Part shown: positions 51,243-59,910 of the stretch, in pieces
Layout: each line of letters opens with the position of its first letter
How positions within the stretch are numbered: position 1 is the stretch's first letter
Assembly (NCBI RefSeq): GCF_003293745.1
Contig: NZ_PTLZ01000002.1
Span: forward strand, 682,001 to 746,000
Source of the DNA: Herminiimonas fonticola
Lineage (GTDB): Bacteria; Pseudomonadota; Gammaproteobacteria; Burkholderiales; Burkholderiaceae_D
Length of the DNA stretch: 64,000 bases
Direction of reading: 5' to 3'
The notes under the pieces: model-generated
The model's database searches: none
Seen by the model: only the letters and a program-made list of their open reading frames with translations
What the model was told of the DNA's origin: nothing
Program-made: the position numbers and the translations under genes

Positions 51243-52577
51243 ATGCCGGGAAAAACTGAAACTCCTTCGGTTAAAGAAGACCTGAAAATTCGAAGCAGCG
51301 CTGTGCGTGGCGAAAATTCCGCCGGCCACAAGAATATGCAGCAACTGATTCAGCTGCGCTGGATCGCCGTCGTTGGACAAATCACGACGATTGCTGTCGT
51401 TACCCTGATCTTCGGCATCGATCTTCCTGTGCGCCATATGCTGGAAGTTCTCGTTTGCCTGGTTGCCTTCAATATTGCCAGCCATCTGCGTTGGCACGAA
51501 CGGCCTTACGTATCAAATAATGAGTTGTTCCTGGCGATGCTGGTCGACGTCGGCATCCTTACCGCGCAGCTTTACCTGAGCGGTGGCACCACCAATCCCT
51601 TCATCTTCCTGTACTTGTTGCAAGTCATTTTGAGCGCGATGCTGCTTGAAGCATGGTCGACCTGGAGCATTGTTGCGATCACCAGTATCTGCTTGGTTGG
51701 TCTGACGCTATTTTCCAGTCCGCTTACCTTGTCTTATGATCACGAGCTGCGGTTTTTCAGCTTGTATGTACAAGGCATGCTGATCTGTTTTACCTTGAAT
51801 GGCATCTTGCTGGCGTTTTTCATGACGCGTATCAGTCGTAATTTACGAGCCGGCGATGCGCGACTTGCCGAGTTTCGCAAACGCGCGCTGGAAGAAGAAC
51901 ACATCGTCCGCATGGGCTTGCTGGCGTCCGGTGCGGCGCATGAACTGGGAACGCCGCTGGCAACCTTGTCGGTGATTCTCGGCGACTGGAAGCACATGCC
52001 GGAGTTCACCAATAACAAAGTGTTGCTGGAAGAAATTATCGAAATGGAAACGCAGTTGCAACGTTGCAAAAGCATCGTCAGCAGCATTCTGCTATCCGCC
52101 GGTGAGGCTCGAGGTGAATCGTCGGTCAAGACTACGCTCAGTACTTTTCTGGACGATCTCGCGACCGATTGGCGTAGCAGCAGGCCGGTTGTATTGTTTG
52201 AATACAGCAATCGGATCGCGCATGACGTCCCGGTGGTATTTGACTCCGTGTTGAAACAGATGATCTGCAATGTTCTCGACAATGCATTTGAGGCATCACC
52301 GCAATTCGTGAGTCTGGACGTATCCCGACAGGGCGATACCTTGACTTTGCGCATTACCGATAAAGGCCCCGGCTTTGCGCCTGCGATGCTGGCACAAATC
52401 GGCAAGCCTTATCAGTCCAGCAAAGGGCGGCCGGGTAGCGGGCTAGGTTTGTTTTTAGTGGTGAATGTGGCGCGCAAGCTTGGCGGTACCGTTAATGCGA
52501 GTAATCGGGAAGAGGGCGGCGCGCTGGTTGAACTGACTTTGCCACTTGCTGCAATCAGTCTGGACGAGGAAGAGTAA
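51243..52577 (+). CDS. regB: RegB/PrrB-type redox sensor histidine kinase
   Basis: A 444-residue sensor kinase. Six transmembrane helices in the first 200 residues contain LDVGILTAQLYLSGGTTNPFIFLYLLQVILSA, close to the quinone-sensing loop of RegB (GGxxNPF). The H box is GAAHELGTPLATLSVI, the RegB signature, and the ATP domain has NVLDNAFEAS, DKGPGFAP and GSGLGLFLVV. RegB senses the redox state of the ubiquinone pool. It follows SURF1 by 52 bases and precedes its response regulator. Confidence 0.88.
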   Translation: MPGKTETPSVKEDLKIRSSAVRGENSAGHKNMQQLIQLRWIAVVGQITTIAVVTLIFGIDLPVRHMLEVLVCLVAFNIASHLRWHERPYVSNNELFLAMLVDVGILTAQLYLSGGTTNPFIFLYLLQVILSAMLLEAWSTWSIVAITSICLVGLTLFSSPLTLSYDHELRFFSLYVQGMLICFTLNGILLAFFMTRISRNLRAGDARLAEFRKRALEEEHIVRMGLLASGAAHELGTPLATLSVILGDWKHMPEFTNNKVLLEEIIEMETQLQRCKSIVSSILLSAGEARGESSVKTTLSTFLDDLATDWRSSRPVVLFEYSNRIAHDVPVVFDSVLKQMICNVLDNAFEASPQFVSLDVSRQGDTLTLRITDKGPGFAPAMLAQIGKPYQSSKGRPGSGLGLFLVVNVARKLGGTVNASNREEGGALVELTLPLAAISLDEEE

Positions 52578-53114
52578 ATGTCGACTGATCGTTTATTGTT
52601 ATTGATTGAAGATGATGCCGCTTTTGCGCGCACATTGGGTCGTTCGTTTGAGCGCCGCGGTTACACGGTTTTATTGGCAGCGAACCTGGATGCGGCAACG
52701 GCTTTGTTGCGAGAACATTCGCCGGGTTATGCGGTAGTCGATCTCAAGCTGGAAGGTAATACTTCCGGTCTTGCATGCGTGCAGATGCTGCATAAACATG
52801 ATCCGGCAATGCTGATTGTTGTGTTGACGGGATTTGCGAGTCTGAATACAGCGGTAGAGGCGATCAAGCTGGGCGCATGCCAGTACCTTGCCAAGCCATC
52901 GAATACCGATGACATTGAAGCTGCATTTGGTCACATCGCTGGTGTAACGGAAATTGAATTGACCAGTCGTTCGACGTCGATCAAGACGCTCGAATGGGAG
53001 CGCATACACGAAGTGCTGGTGGAAACGGATTTCAATATTTCCGAAGCTGCCCGTCGGCTCGGCATGCACAGACGTACCTTGGCGCGTAAACTGGAAAAGC
53101 AGCGCGTCAAGTAA
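52578..53114 (+). CDS. regA: RegA/PrrA-type response regulator
   Basis: A 178-residue regulator. The receiver domain has the acidic pair Glu11-Asp12, the phosphorylated Asp55 (VVDLKLEG), Thr84 in VVLTGF and Lys106 (LAKPS). The C-terminal Fis-type helix-turn-helix is FNISEAARRLGMHRRTLARKLEKQ, typical of RegA/ActR. It starts at the next base after the regB stop, so the pair is translationally tight. Known relatives switch respiratory oxidases, photosynthesis or nitrogen genes. The cyo operon upstream is the obvious candidate target. Confidence 0.9.
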   Translation: MSTDRLLLLIEDDAAFARTLGRSFERRGYTVLLAANLDAATALLREHSPGYAVVDLKLEGNTSGLACVQMLHKHDPAMLIVVLTGFASLNTAVEAIKLGACQYLAKPSNTDDIEAAFGHIAGVTEIELTSRSTSIKTLEWERIHEVLVETDFNISEAARRLGMHRRTLARKLEKQRVK

Positions 53115-53218
53115 GCATCGTTGCAGTCGCAACAGTATTCACAATATCTGCAAACACAGTTCGAATATGCCAACGCGTACTGCATCTTGTTTTGATCAAG
53201 TGATTTGAGAAGCCTGTG

Positions 53219-53872
53219 ATGACCTTGAGCTTGTTCGATGACGAAGAAAGCAGGCGTACATGGCAAGAGCCTTTGTGCGAAGGCGCTGTTGTGTTGCGTG
53301 GTTTCGCTCTTGATGATGAAACCAGGATTCTTGCCGCGCTGAAAAAAATCCTCGCACAATCACCCTTACGCCATATGGTCACGCCCGGCGGTTTTCGCAT
53401 GTCGGTCGCGATGAGTAATTGCGGGACTTACGGCTGGGTGACAGATCGCAGCGCTTATCGCTACGACCGTATTGATCCCGAAAACGGGAATGCATGGCCG
53501 GCCATGCCAGGATTCTTTGCAGAGCTTGCGCAGAAAGCAGCGGCGCAAGCCGGCTTCAAAGATTTTATGCCTGACGCCTGCCTGATCAATCGCTACGAAG
53601 TTGGCGCACGCATGTCTTTGCACCAGGACAAGAACGAACGCGATTTTACGCAGCCTATTGTTTCTGTTTCGCTAGGCATTCCAGCCGTGTTTTTATTCGG
53701 TGGTATGCAACGCGCAGACAAAGCCATGCGCGTGCCGCTGGCGCATGGCGATGTGGTGGTGTGGGGTGGTCCCGCAAGATTACGGTATCACGGCGTATCG
53801 GCACTCAAGCCTGCAAGTCATTCGCTGCTTGGCGAATGTCGGATCAACCTGACATTCCGCAAGGTGAGTTGA
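53219..53872 (+). CDS. alkB: AlkB-family Fe(II)/2-oxoglutarate dioxygenase
   Basis: A 217-residue DNA/RNA demethylase. The 2-oxoglutarate dioxygenase core is complete: HQD in SLHQDKNERDF gives His and Asp, the distal His lies in ARLRYHGVSAL and the 2-oxoglutarate Arg lies in RINLTFR. MSVAMSNCGTYGWVTDRSAYRYDRIDP is the substrate lid of AlkB proper. It repairs 1-methyladenine and 3-methylcytosine by oxidation. GTG 53216 just before ATG 53219 is an alternative start. No ada gene is adjacent. Confidence 0.93.
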   Translation: MTLSLFDDEESRRTWQEPLCEGAVVLRGFALDDETRILAALKKILAQSPLRHMVTPGGFRMSVAMSNCGTYGWVTDRSAYRYDRIDPENGNAWPAMPGFFAELAQKAAAQAGFKDFMPDACLINRYEVGARMSLHQDKNERDFTQPIVSVSLGIPAVFLFGGMQRADKAMRVPLAHGDVVVWGGPARLRYHGVSALKPASHSLLGECRINLTFRKVS

Positions 53873-53947
53873 TCGCCTTTGCTGCCAGACTGATCGACGC
53901 TGCGCAAGCAGCGTACTTATTTTTCCGCAAGCGCTAATGGATGGCGA

Positions 53948-54412
53948 TCAGGCAGGCATTTTTTCCATGGCTTGTTGCATTTCTTGCTGACTTACGTCGC
54001 GGATGTGGGTGGCGATGGACCAGTTGTGACCAAAAGGATCTTCTACTACGCCGTAACGGTCGCCCCAGAAAGTATCTTCCATAGGAAACTTGGCAGTCGC
54101 ACCGGCGGCAATTGCGCGATTGAAAACGGCATCGGCATCTTCGACATACAGGTGAATAGTGACCAGTGAACCCTTCAATGCTTTGGGTCCCAAGGCACCG
54201 CAGCCGCGCATTTCGTCCATCAGCATGATGCAGGAATCGCCGATGCGGATCTGGGCGTGCATTATTTTTCCGTCAGGTCCGGGCAATCGCATCATTTCAA
54301 CTGCATGAAATGCTTTGATATAAAAGGTGATTGCGTTGGCGGCACCGTCGCAAACAAGATGAGGTGTCACGGTATGCATACCGGTGGGGATGGCTTGTAC
54401 TTTTTGACTCAC
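53948..54412 (-). CDS. VOC-family (PhnB/glyoxalase-like) protein
   Basis: A 154-residue vicinal oxygen chelate fold protein. MHTVTPHLVCDGAANAITFYIKAFHAVEMMRLPGPDGKIMHAQIRIGDSCIMLMDE is the first half, and DADAVFNRAIAAGATAKFPMEDTFWGDRYGVVEDPFGHNWSIATH the second. These are the PhnB-type repeats. The enzymatic role is unknown; PhnB-like proteins are often annotated as glyoxalase-related. It stands alone between alkB and unknown genes. Confidence 0.88.
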   Translation of the reverse strand: MSQKVQAIPTGMHTVTPHLVCDGAANAITFYIKAFHAVEMMRLPGPDGKIMHAQIRIGDSCIMLMDEMRGCGALGPKALKGSLVTIHLYVEDADAVFNRAIAAGATAKFPMEDTFWGDRYGVVEDPFGHNWSIATHIRDVSQQEMQQAMEKMPA

Positions 54413-54530
54413 GATAATTCTCCTTTGGATTGAAGATCCGGTTGTCTGTAATGGCCGGACATGGTGCTGCGCTTGTCGTCCCTGATCGTTGATGATGTGA
54501 ACAATTTTTGATCTGCTTCGTAGTATTCAA

Positions 54531-54905
54531 TCAAGCGATCAATCCTTGCCTCTCATTTTCGTCTTGCTCCGTGCTTTGCATAGACACCGTCGATTGTAAT
54601 AAGCGGTCAAAGCGTGCGATTGCATCCAGATAGCTTAGATCGTTAATCAGGTTTTGAAACCCTGTATCTACAAATACTCTGCAGGTTTCATTTCCTGGAG
54701 GCATTACGAATGGCATAGCTTGTGACTGGAAATGACAGGCAAGAGCGGCTTGGCGCCATTTCAGTTGTTGAGCTGTGCGCAGAATTTCTCGCTTGGTTTG
54801 CAGGCGGAAGCCGGACGCTAAGCGAGCAGCAAGACTAGTGTGTGCGGAGTCAGTGTGAACGCAAGGGATCCAGCAAGCTTCGCAAGTCGTTATGGTCGAG
54901 CTCAT
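54531..54905 (-). CDS. Doubtful small protein
   Basis: An open frame of 124 residues in an otherwise gene-free stretch (54413-54849). The middle (LRTAQQLKWRQAALACHFQSQAMPFV) and the part up to FDRLLQSTVS look protein-like, but the first 56 bases overlap the DUF3820 gene in another frame. A start inside (around 54790) would avoid that. No family recognised; it may be chance. Confidence 0.3.
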   Translation of the reverse strand: MSSTITTCEACWIPCVHTDSAHTSLAARLASGFRLQTKREILRTAQQLKWRQAALACHFQSQAMPFVMPPGNETCRVFVDTGFQNLINDLSYLDAIARFDRLLQSTVSMQSTEQDENERQGLIA

Positions 54906-55062
54906 ACATCAAGGCAATCAGACTGCCTAATTCACCTTTGGGAAAACCTTCACGCGCAAACCAGCCCAGATAATGTCCAGGCAAATCGGCCAGCAGACGG
55001 CCTTTGTATTTGCCATATGACATGGTGCGACTGACCAGCAGGGACAGGTGTTCTGGATTCAT
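54850..55062 (-). CDS. DUF3820-family protein
   Basis: A 70-residue protein: MNPEHLSLLVSRTMSYGKYKGRLLADLP, then HYLGWFAREGFPKGELGSLIALMYELDHNDLRSLL. The MPYGKYKGxxLxDLPxxYLxWF signature marks DUF3820 (putative quorum-sensing-regulated virulence factor in some annotations, without proof). ATG 55062 matches the domain start; the longer frame to 55215 is implausible N-terminally. Confidence 0.82.
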   Translation of the reverse strand: MNPEHLSLLVSRTMSYGKYKGRLLADLPGHYLGWFAREGFPKGELGSLIALMYELDHNDLRSLLDPLRSH

Positions 55063-55266
55063 ACTTACATTGGAATTATTCGACGATGGCGCAAATGATA
55101 AACCGTCAAACCGGCAAGATTGATGTTGTTTATCGAAATTCGAATGATGCCGCTGCGACGGTTTGTTAACAGGGTATGCTTCAATCCTGCCTACAATAGG
55201 TATTCCTGAGTACACAAGTCCCCAAGCAATGTAAGTTCAAATCACCTTTCGAATATGGAGAACAGC

Positions 55267-55818
55267 ATGAGCCAATATCAAATTGCAGTTGTCGTCGGCA
55301 GTCTGCGCAAGGATTCCTTCAATCACAAAATGGCAAATGCTCTTGCCAGGCTCGCACCGACTGGATTCGTATTCAAGCAAGTGCAGATCGGTGATTTGCC
55401 GCTCTACAATCAGGATGATGATGGCAATCCATCTGCCGAAGTGAAGCGCTTGAAGGCAGAGATATCTGCTGCGCAAGGTTTGCTGTTTGTGACGCCTGAA
55501 TACAATCGTTCGATTCCGGGCGTGCTCAAGAATGCGATCGATCATGCCTCACGCCCTTACGGTCAAAATACTTGGGCTGGCAAACCAGCCGGCGTGCTCG
55601 GCGTTTCTGTTGGTGCGGTAGGTACTGCGCTGGCACAACAGCATTTGCGCAATATTCTCGCTTATCTCGATGTACCTACACTTGGTCAGCCGGAAGCATT
55701 TATTCACGCCAAAGACGGATTGTTTGACGCGGATGGAAATATTGGCGAAGGCAGTAAAAAATTCCTGCAGGGATGGATGGATTTATATGTCGCCTGGGTG
55801 AAGAAGCACGCAGGCTGA
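55267..55818 (+). CDS. NADPH-dependent FMN reductase
   Basis: A 183-residue flavodoxin-fold protein. AVVVGSLRKDSFNHKMANALARLAP is the FMN phosphate loop, and LFVTPEYNRSIPGVLKNAIDHASRPYG the isoalloxazine-binding stretch typical of the NADPH-dependent FMN/azo/chromate/quinone reductase family (ChrR/YieF-like). GGAG six bases before ATG 55267 decides the start over ATG 55255. Likely reduces quinones or metals such as chromate. Stands alone before the feo locus. Confidence 0.9.
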   Translation: MSQYQIAVVVGSLRKDSFNHKMANALARLAPTGFVFKQVQIGDLPLYNQDDDGNPSAEVKRLKAEISAAQGLLFVTPEYNRSIPGVLKNAIDHASRPYGQNTWAGKPAGVLGVSVGAVGTALAQQHLRNILAYLDVPTLGQPEAFIHAKDGLFDADGNIGEGSKKFLQGWMDLYVAWVKKHAG

Positions 55819-55999
55819 TAGCGCTGTCATTAGATCTGATTACCGGCGCCGTCCGGCAAGATATTGATGGCGCCAACAGTATTACGCCAAGCAGGGTTTC
55901 ATCGCCTTCAGCATGATTCCCATGCGTCTTTTTCTGGGGCAAGGAAAGACACCTCAGCACTGAGGGCGGGTTCAGCTAGAACCCGCGAGCAAATTAGAA

Positions 56000-56018
56000 T
56001 ACAATGAGAATCATTGTT
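56000..56018 (+). promoter_or_regulatory. Fur box before feoA
   Basis: ACAATGA-GAA-TCATTGT (56001-56017) is a perfect 7-bp dyad containing AATGAGAATCATT, matching 14 of 19 positions of the Fur consensus. It lies 18 bases before the GTG start of feoA, so Fur would block the promoter. Confidence 0.78.
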
Positions 56019-56035
56019 ATTTAAATTGGTTTTGT

Positions 56036-56275
56036 GTGAATCTTTCCGAGCTCCCTCCCTTTACTTCCGCAGTTGTCGATCAAGTAACAAATATTGAGAG
56101 CGACGATCCGATTGCCAAACGTTTGCGTGAGCTTGGATTTGTTTCCGGCGAGCCGGTTCGTATTGTGGCGAGTGGACCTATGGGTGCAGACCCTTTGCTG
56201 GTGCAAATCGGTTTTACGCGTTTTGCCTTGCGTCGCTCGGAAGCGCAGCGCGTCAGCATTCATCTCGATAATTAA
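56036..56275 (+). CDS. feoA: Ferrous iron transport protein A
   Basis: A 79-residue SH3-like protein: DDPIAKRLRELGFVSGEPVRIVASGPMGADPLLVQIGFTRFALRRSEAQRVSI. FeoA binds FeoB and supports Fe(II) uptake. The GTG at 56036 is the only start that keeps the N-terminal NLSELPPFTSAVV stretch; no strong ribosome site is visible. feoB follows after 14 bases. Confidence 0.9.
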   Translation: MNLSELPPFTSAVVDQVTNIESDDPIAKRLRELGFVSGEPVRIVASGPMGADPLLVQIGFTRFALRRSEAQRVSIHLDN

Positions 56276-56289
56276 TTTTCGGTTCTTCC

Positions 56290-58134
56290 ATGGCTATCTC
56301 AGGTATTTCACGCATCGCGCTGGTCGGCAATCCTAACTGCGGCAAAACGGCTTTATTCAATCAGCTGACAGGCAGCCGCCAGAAAGTGGCGAACTATGCC
56401 GGCGTGACGGTTGAACGCAAGGAAGGGCGCTTTACTGCAGCGTCCGGCCGCGTCTTCAAACTATTGGATTTGCCCGGTGCTTATAGCCTGGAAGCAACCA
56501 GCCCGGATGAGGTCGTCACGCGCGATATTTGCCTGGGACGCATTCCTGGCGAAGAATTGCCGGACTTGATCGTCTGTGTGGCCGACGCCACCAATCTGCG
56601 TTTGCATTTGCGTTTTGTGCTGGAAGTGAAGCGCCTGGGCCGGCCTATGGTGCTCGCGCTGAACATGATGGATGCGGCACGCAAGCGCGGCATCACCATC
56701 AATCGTGAAGAGCTGCAGCGCCAGCTCGGCATGGACGTCATCGAGACGGTTGCCATTAAACACGATGGCGCAAAAAATCTGGTCGCGCACATCGATCAGA
56801 TGCAAGTGCCGGAAGTGCATGCTGCGACGCACGAAAGCGATGCAGATTTACATACGGAAGTGCGCAAGATCCTTGCTATTGCCGTCACCATGCCACGCAC
56901 CACGGCGGTTGTCGACGATGCGATCGATCGCTGGGCGCTGCATCCGATATTTGGTTTGGCCATTCTGGCGGCAGTGATGTTCTTTATCTTCCAGGCTGTG
57001 TTCTCGTGGGCAGAACCGCTGATGGATGGCATTACTGAAGGCGTGACCTTTACTGGTCAATGGTTCGCTTCGACCATGCCGGATGGCTTGTTGCGCAGCC
57101 TGATTGTCGATGGGCTGTTTGCCGGTTTGGGGGCGGTGCTGGTTTTCCTGCCGCAGATTTTGATTTTGTTCCTGTTCATCCTGGTGCTGGAAGAATCCGG
57201 TTACCTGCCGCGCGCGGCCTTCTTGCTTGATCGCATGATGTTCAAGGCTGGGCTGACGGGGCGCTCGTTTATTCCCTTGCTGTCGAGCTTTGCCTGCGCG
57301 ATCCCGGGCATCATGGCGACGCGCAGCATTCAGGATCCACGCGATCGGCTGACGACGATTCTGGTAGCGCCGTTGATGACGTGCTCGGCTCGCTTGCCGG
57401 TGTATACCTTGCTGATCGCCGCGTTTATCCCAAACACAACGGTATGGAATTACTTCAATCTGCAAGGCATCGTACTGTTCGTGCTGTACGTGTCGGGGGT
57501 GACCAGCGCGCTTGCAGTTGCGTGGTGCATCAAGCGCATGCGCAAGGATAAAAGCGAGCATGCATTGCTGATGGAATTGCCGTCTTACCGTTTGCCTAGC
57601 CCACGCAATATTGCGATCGGTCTGTGGGAACGTGCTTATATTTTCATGCGCCGCGTTACTACCATCATCATGTCCCTGACTGTGCTGCTGTGGTTTTTGT
57701 CGACTTTTCCAGCGCCGCCGGAAGGTGCGACCTTGCCGGCGATTGATTACAGTCTCGCCGGCATGATCGGTCATTTTATTGAACCTGTATTTGCGCCCAT
57801 CGGTTTCAATTGGCAAATCTGTATTGCCTTGATTCCTGGTCTTGCTGCGCGCGAAGTTGCCGTTGCTGCTTTGGGTACCGTGTATGCGATGTCAGGTAGT
57901 GAAGAAGCGGTGGCCGCACAACTCGGCCCGGTCATTGCGGCGCAATGGTCGCTGGCGACAGCTCTGGCTTTGCTGGCCTGGTATGTATTTGCACCGCAAT
58001 GTCTGTCGACACTTGCTGTAATACGACGCGAAACAAACTCGTGGCGTGTGGTGGCAGTTTCCGCCGGTTATCTGTTTGGCCTGGCTTATCTGGCGGCATT
58101 TTTGACCTATCACATTGCAAAGGCACTCTCATGA
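56290..58134 (+). CDS. feoB: Ferrous iron transport protein B
   Basis: A 614-residue Fe(II) transporter. The N-terminal G domain has GNPNCGKTALFN (G1), DLPGAYSLE (G3) and NMMD (G4). The membrane part (from about residue 215) has two gate motifs and the conserved FIPLLSSFACAIPGIMATRSI, with a Cys-containing segment. FeoB moves Fe(II) across the inner membrane, driven by NTP hydrolysis. It is shorter than the 773-residue E. coli form, as in many betaproteobacteria. The C-terminal gene overlaps by four bases. Confidence 0.95.
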   Translation: MAISGISRIALVGNPNCGKTALFNQLTGSRQKVANYAGVTVERKEGRFTAASGRVFKLLDLPGAYSLEATSPDEVVTRDICLGRIPGEELPDLIVCVADATNLRLHLRFVLEVKRLGRPMVLALNMMDAARKRGITINREELQRQLGMDVIETVAIKHDGAKNLVAHIDQMQVPEVHAATHESDADLHTEVRKILAIAVTMPRTTAVVDDAIDRWALHPIFGLAILAAVMFFIFQAVFSWAEPLMDGITEGVTFTGQWFASTMPDGLLRSLIVDGLFAGLGAVLVFLPQILILFLFILVLEESGYLPRAAFLLDRMMFKAGLTGRSFIPLLSSFACAIPGIMATRSIQDPRDRLTTILVAPLMTCSARLPVYTLLIAAFIPNTTVWNYFNLQGIVLFVLYVSGVTSALAVAWCIKRMRKDKSEHALLMELPSYRLPSPRNIAIGLWERAYIFMRRVTTIIMSLTVLLWFLSTFPAPPEGATLPAIDYSLAGMIGHFIEPVFAPIGFNWQICIALIPGLAAREVAVAALGTVYAMSGSEEAVAAQLGPVIAAQWSLATALALLAWYVFAPQCLSTLAVIRRETNSWRVVAVSAGYLFGLAYLAAFLTYHIAKALS

Positions 58135-58469
58135 GCATGTATGGATTTGTACAGGATGCGATCATCGCCCTCGTTGTGCTGATGAGTGCTCTGTACGTTC
58201 TGCGCAAGTTGATGCCGAAGTGGGCGCGTGGCAGGCAGTTGGCCTTGGCGACGATGCTGACTCAGCCTTCGCATTCGCTGCTGGTACGCAAGTTGGGGAG
58301 TTTCATGACACCTGGCGATTCGTCGGGTGGTGGCTGCGGTAGCGGTTGCAGCAGTTGTTCGAGCTGCGCTTCCAATCCGGAAAGCGGTTCCGAATCCAGG
58401 CCGCAAGAACAGTCTGAAAAGAAGGTGGAAGCGGAAGCCAAACCCTTGGAGTTTCAGCGCCATATCTGA
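58131..58469 (+). CDS. FeoC-like/DUF6587 Cys-rich membrane protein
   Basis: A 112-residue protein with one N-terminal helix (AIIALVVLMSALYVLRKLM), a Gly/Ser/Cys segment GGGCGSGCSSCSSCASN (about residues 69-86) with four Cys that could bind iron or a cluster, and a charged tail. It starts by ATGA overlap with the feoB stop. It is not homologous by sequence to E. coli FeoC but occupies that place. Its role in iron sensing or Feo assembly is an inference from position. Confidence 0.8.
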   Translation: MSMYGFVQDAIIALVVLMSALYVLRKLMPKWARGRQLALATMLTQPSHSLLVRKLGSFMTPGDSSGGGCGSGCSSCSSCASNPESGSESRPQEQSEKKVEAEAKPLEFQRHI

Positions 58470-58550
58470 GTTAAAAGTAACTCAGCAATCATTCAACGCA
58501 TCACGGTCCTGAGCAGGATGTGCCCTCGCGCTGAAGATAAATTCAAACTC

Positions 58551-59375
58551 TTATTTGATATTCAGCCCAGCCATGACTGGCTGTTGACGTTCCGCCATCA
58601 GGAAGCGATGCAGGTTGATTGCATCGGCAGTGCGGTTCACACTGGCACGCGCATTCAACAAGACCATGATTGCATCACGACCGGCAGTGCGCACACGCAT
58701 GATGATGCAACGTCCGGCTTCTTGCGTATACCCTGTTTTGGACAAGGAGATCGTCCAGTTCTTGTCACCCACCAGTTTGTTCGTGTTGTGATAGTGACGG
58801 GCGGAGCCACCGACATCAATCAGATCGCCAGATACGGTCGTGATTCTTTCGATTTCAGGATAGCGGGAAGCCGCCATCGCCAACTTGGCCAGATCGCTTG
58901 CAGTCGACGTATTGAACGGCGAAAGCCCGGTCGGCTCTTCAATATTGGTGCGACGCAAAGATAATGCATGCGATTTATTGCGTACCGCTTGTTTGAAATA
59001 CTCAATGCCGCCCGGATAAGTGCGAGCCAGTGCATGTGCTGCGCGATTGTCGGACGACATCAATGCCAGTTCCAGCAAGGTATTGCGCGACAGGACGGCG
59101 CCGACAGGGACGCGTGACGAACTGAACTTGAGTACGTCTACATCTTCTTCAGTAATGACGATATGTTCGTGCATATCCAGATGCGCATCGAGCACCACCA
59201 TGGCGGTCATCAACTTGGTCAGCGATGCAATCGGTACGATATCGCTGGAATTTTTCTCGAACAGCACTTTGCCTGTAGCTTCATCAATCACGATGGCATG
59301 CTTGGAGCCCAGGGACATCGCCGAGGATGATGCAGTAAGGGTGATTAGTGCAGCAAAGAGAAAAGACTTGATCAT
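58551..59375 (-). CDS. pbpG: D-alanyl-D-alanine endopeptidase (PBP7 type)
   Basis: A 274-residue penicillin-binding protein of the low-molecular-mass class. The signal peptide is followed by Ser51-Leu-Thr-Lys54 (SxxK nucleophile), SSDN for the SxN motif and SKTGYTQEAG for KTG. PBP7 (PbpG) cleaves DD-crosslinks in murein in the periplasm. The N-terminal LGSKHAIVIDEATGKVLFEKNSSDIVPIASLTKLM is characteristic. It faces the feo operon. Annotated variants name it S11 peptidase. Confidence 0.92.
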   Translation of the reverse strand: MIKSFLFAALITLTASSSAMSLGSKHAIVIDEATGKVLFEKNSSDIVPIASLTKLMTAMVVLDAHLDMHEHIVITEEDVDVLKFSSSRVPVGAVLSRNTLLELALMSSDNRAAHALARTYPGGIEYFKQAVRNKSHALSLRRTNIEEPTGLSPFNTSTASDLAKLAMAASRYPEIERITTVSGDLIDVGGSARHYHNTNKLVGDKNWTISLSKTGYTQEAGRCIIMRVRTAGRDAIMVLLNARASVNRTADAINLHRFLMAERQQPVMAGLNIK

Positions 59376-59627
59376 GTGCGCTCGAAAAATAATTGCTTCG
59401 GGCGCTGATCATAGCGTCGTTTGCAGAGGATGTATGTGGTTATCGTGTCGCTGCAAGGATATTTTTTGTAACCGATGCATATTGGTCAAGCTGTCGACAC
59501 TGACAAGATATAAACAGAATAGAAGGCGATGCAGAAATGACATCTGCATAAGATGATTGCATCACGATTTGCTATCTATAACTTCAATCTGAAAGTTGTA
59601 GAGATAAGCTTGTTTTGAGGGAAATTT

Positions 59628-59657
59628 TGGACGATGCAGATGATCAGGCATCGTCCA
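59628..59657 (-). terminator. 10-bp hairpin after the 81-residue gene
   Basis: TGGACGATGC and GCATCGTCCA are exact complements around a ten-base loop, immediately after the stop of the leftward gene. The base run after it on that strand is mixed A/T (AAATTT), so it is only a possible terminator. Confidence 0.5.
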
Positions 59658-59664
59658 CCTTGGC

Positions 59665-59910
59665 TTAAGAAGCGTCAGGTTTTGCTGGCAGGTTTGGATC
59701 GAGTGTTCGTGCAACTGCGGCGAACATTTCAGATGCAGCAGTAAATTTATTGCGTTCAAGGTATTCGGATTCGCGCATCAGATGGACGGCGAGGGCGGTA
59801 TCGTTGGTCGTGATGCCCTTCAGGCTGCGGCCAAGGTGGCGGCAGAAGGAAGCAACTTCACTTTTGCTAACGGTTTCTACTGGTGCTGCGCTGGTATTCG
59901 TGTCGCTCAT
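59665..59910 (-). CDS. Small protein of unknown function, 81 residues
   Basis: A helical 81-residue protein (MSDTNTSAAPVETVSKSE, then VASFCRHLGRSLKGITTNDTALAVHLMRESEYLERNKFTAASEMFAAVARTL). No signal or membrane helix. GGAAG lies a few bases before the start, so it is probably translated. I know no family. It is divergent from the opgD region and convergent with nothing; a hairpin follows its stop. Confidence 0.65.
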   Translation of the reverse strand: MSDTNTSAAPVETVSKSEVASFCRHLGRSLKGITTNDTALAVHLMRESEYLERNKFTAASEMFAAVARTLDPNLPAKPDAS

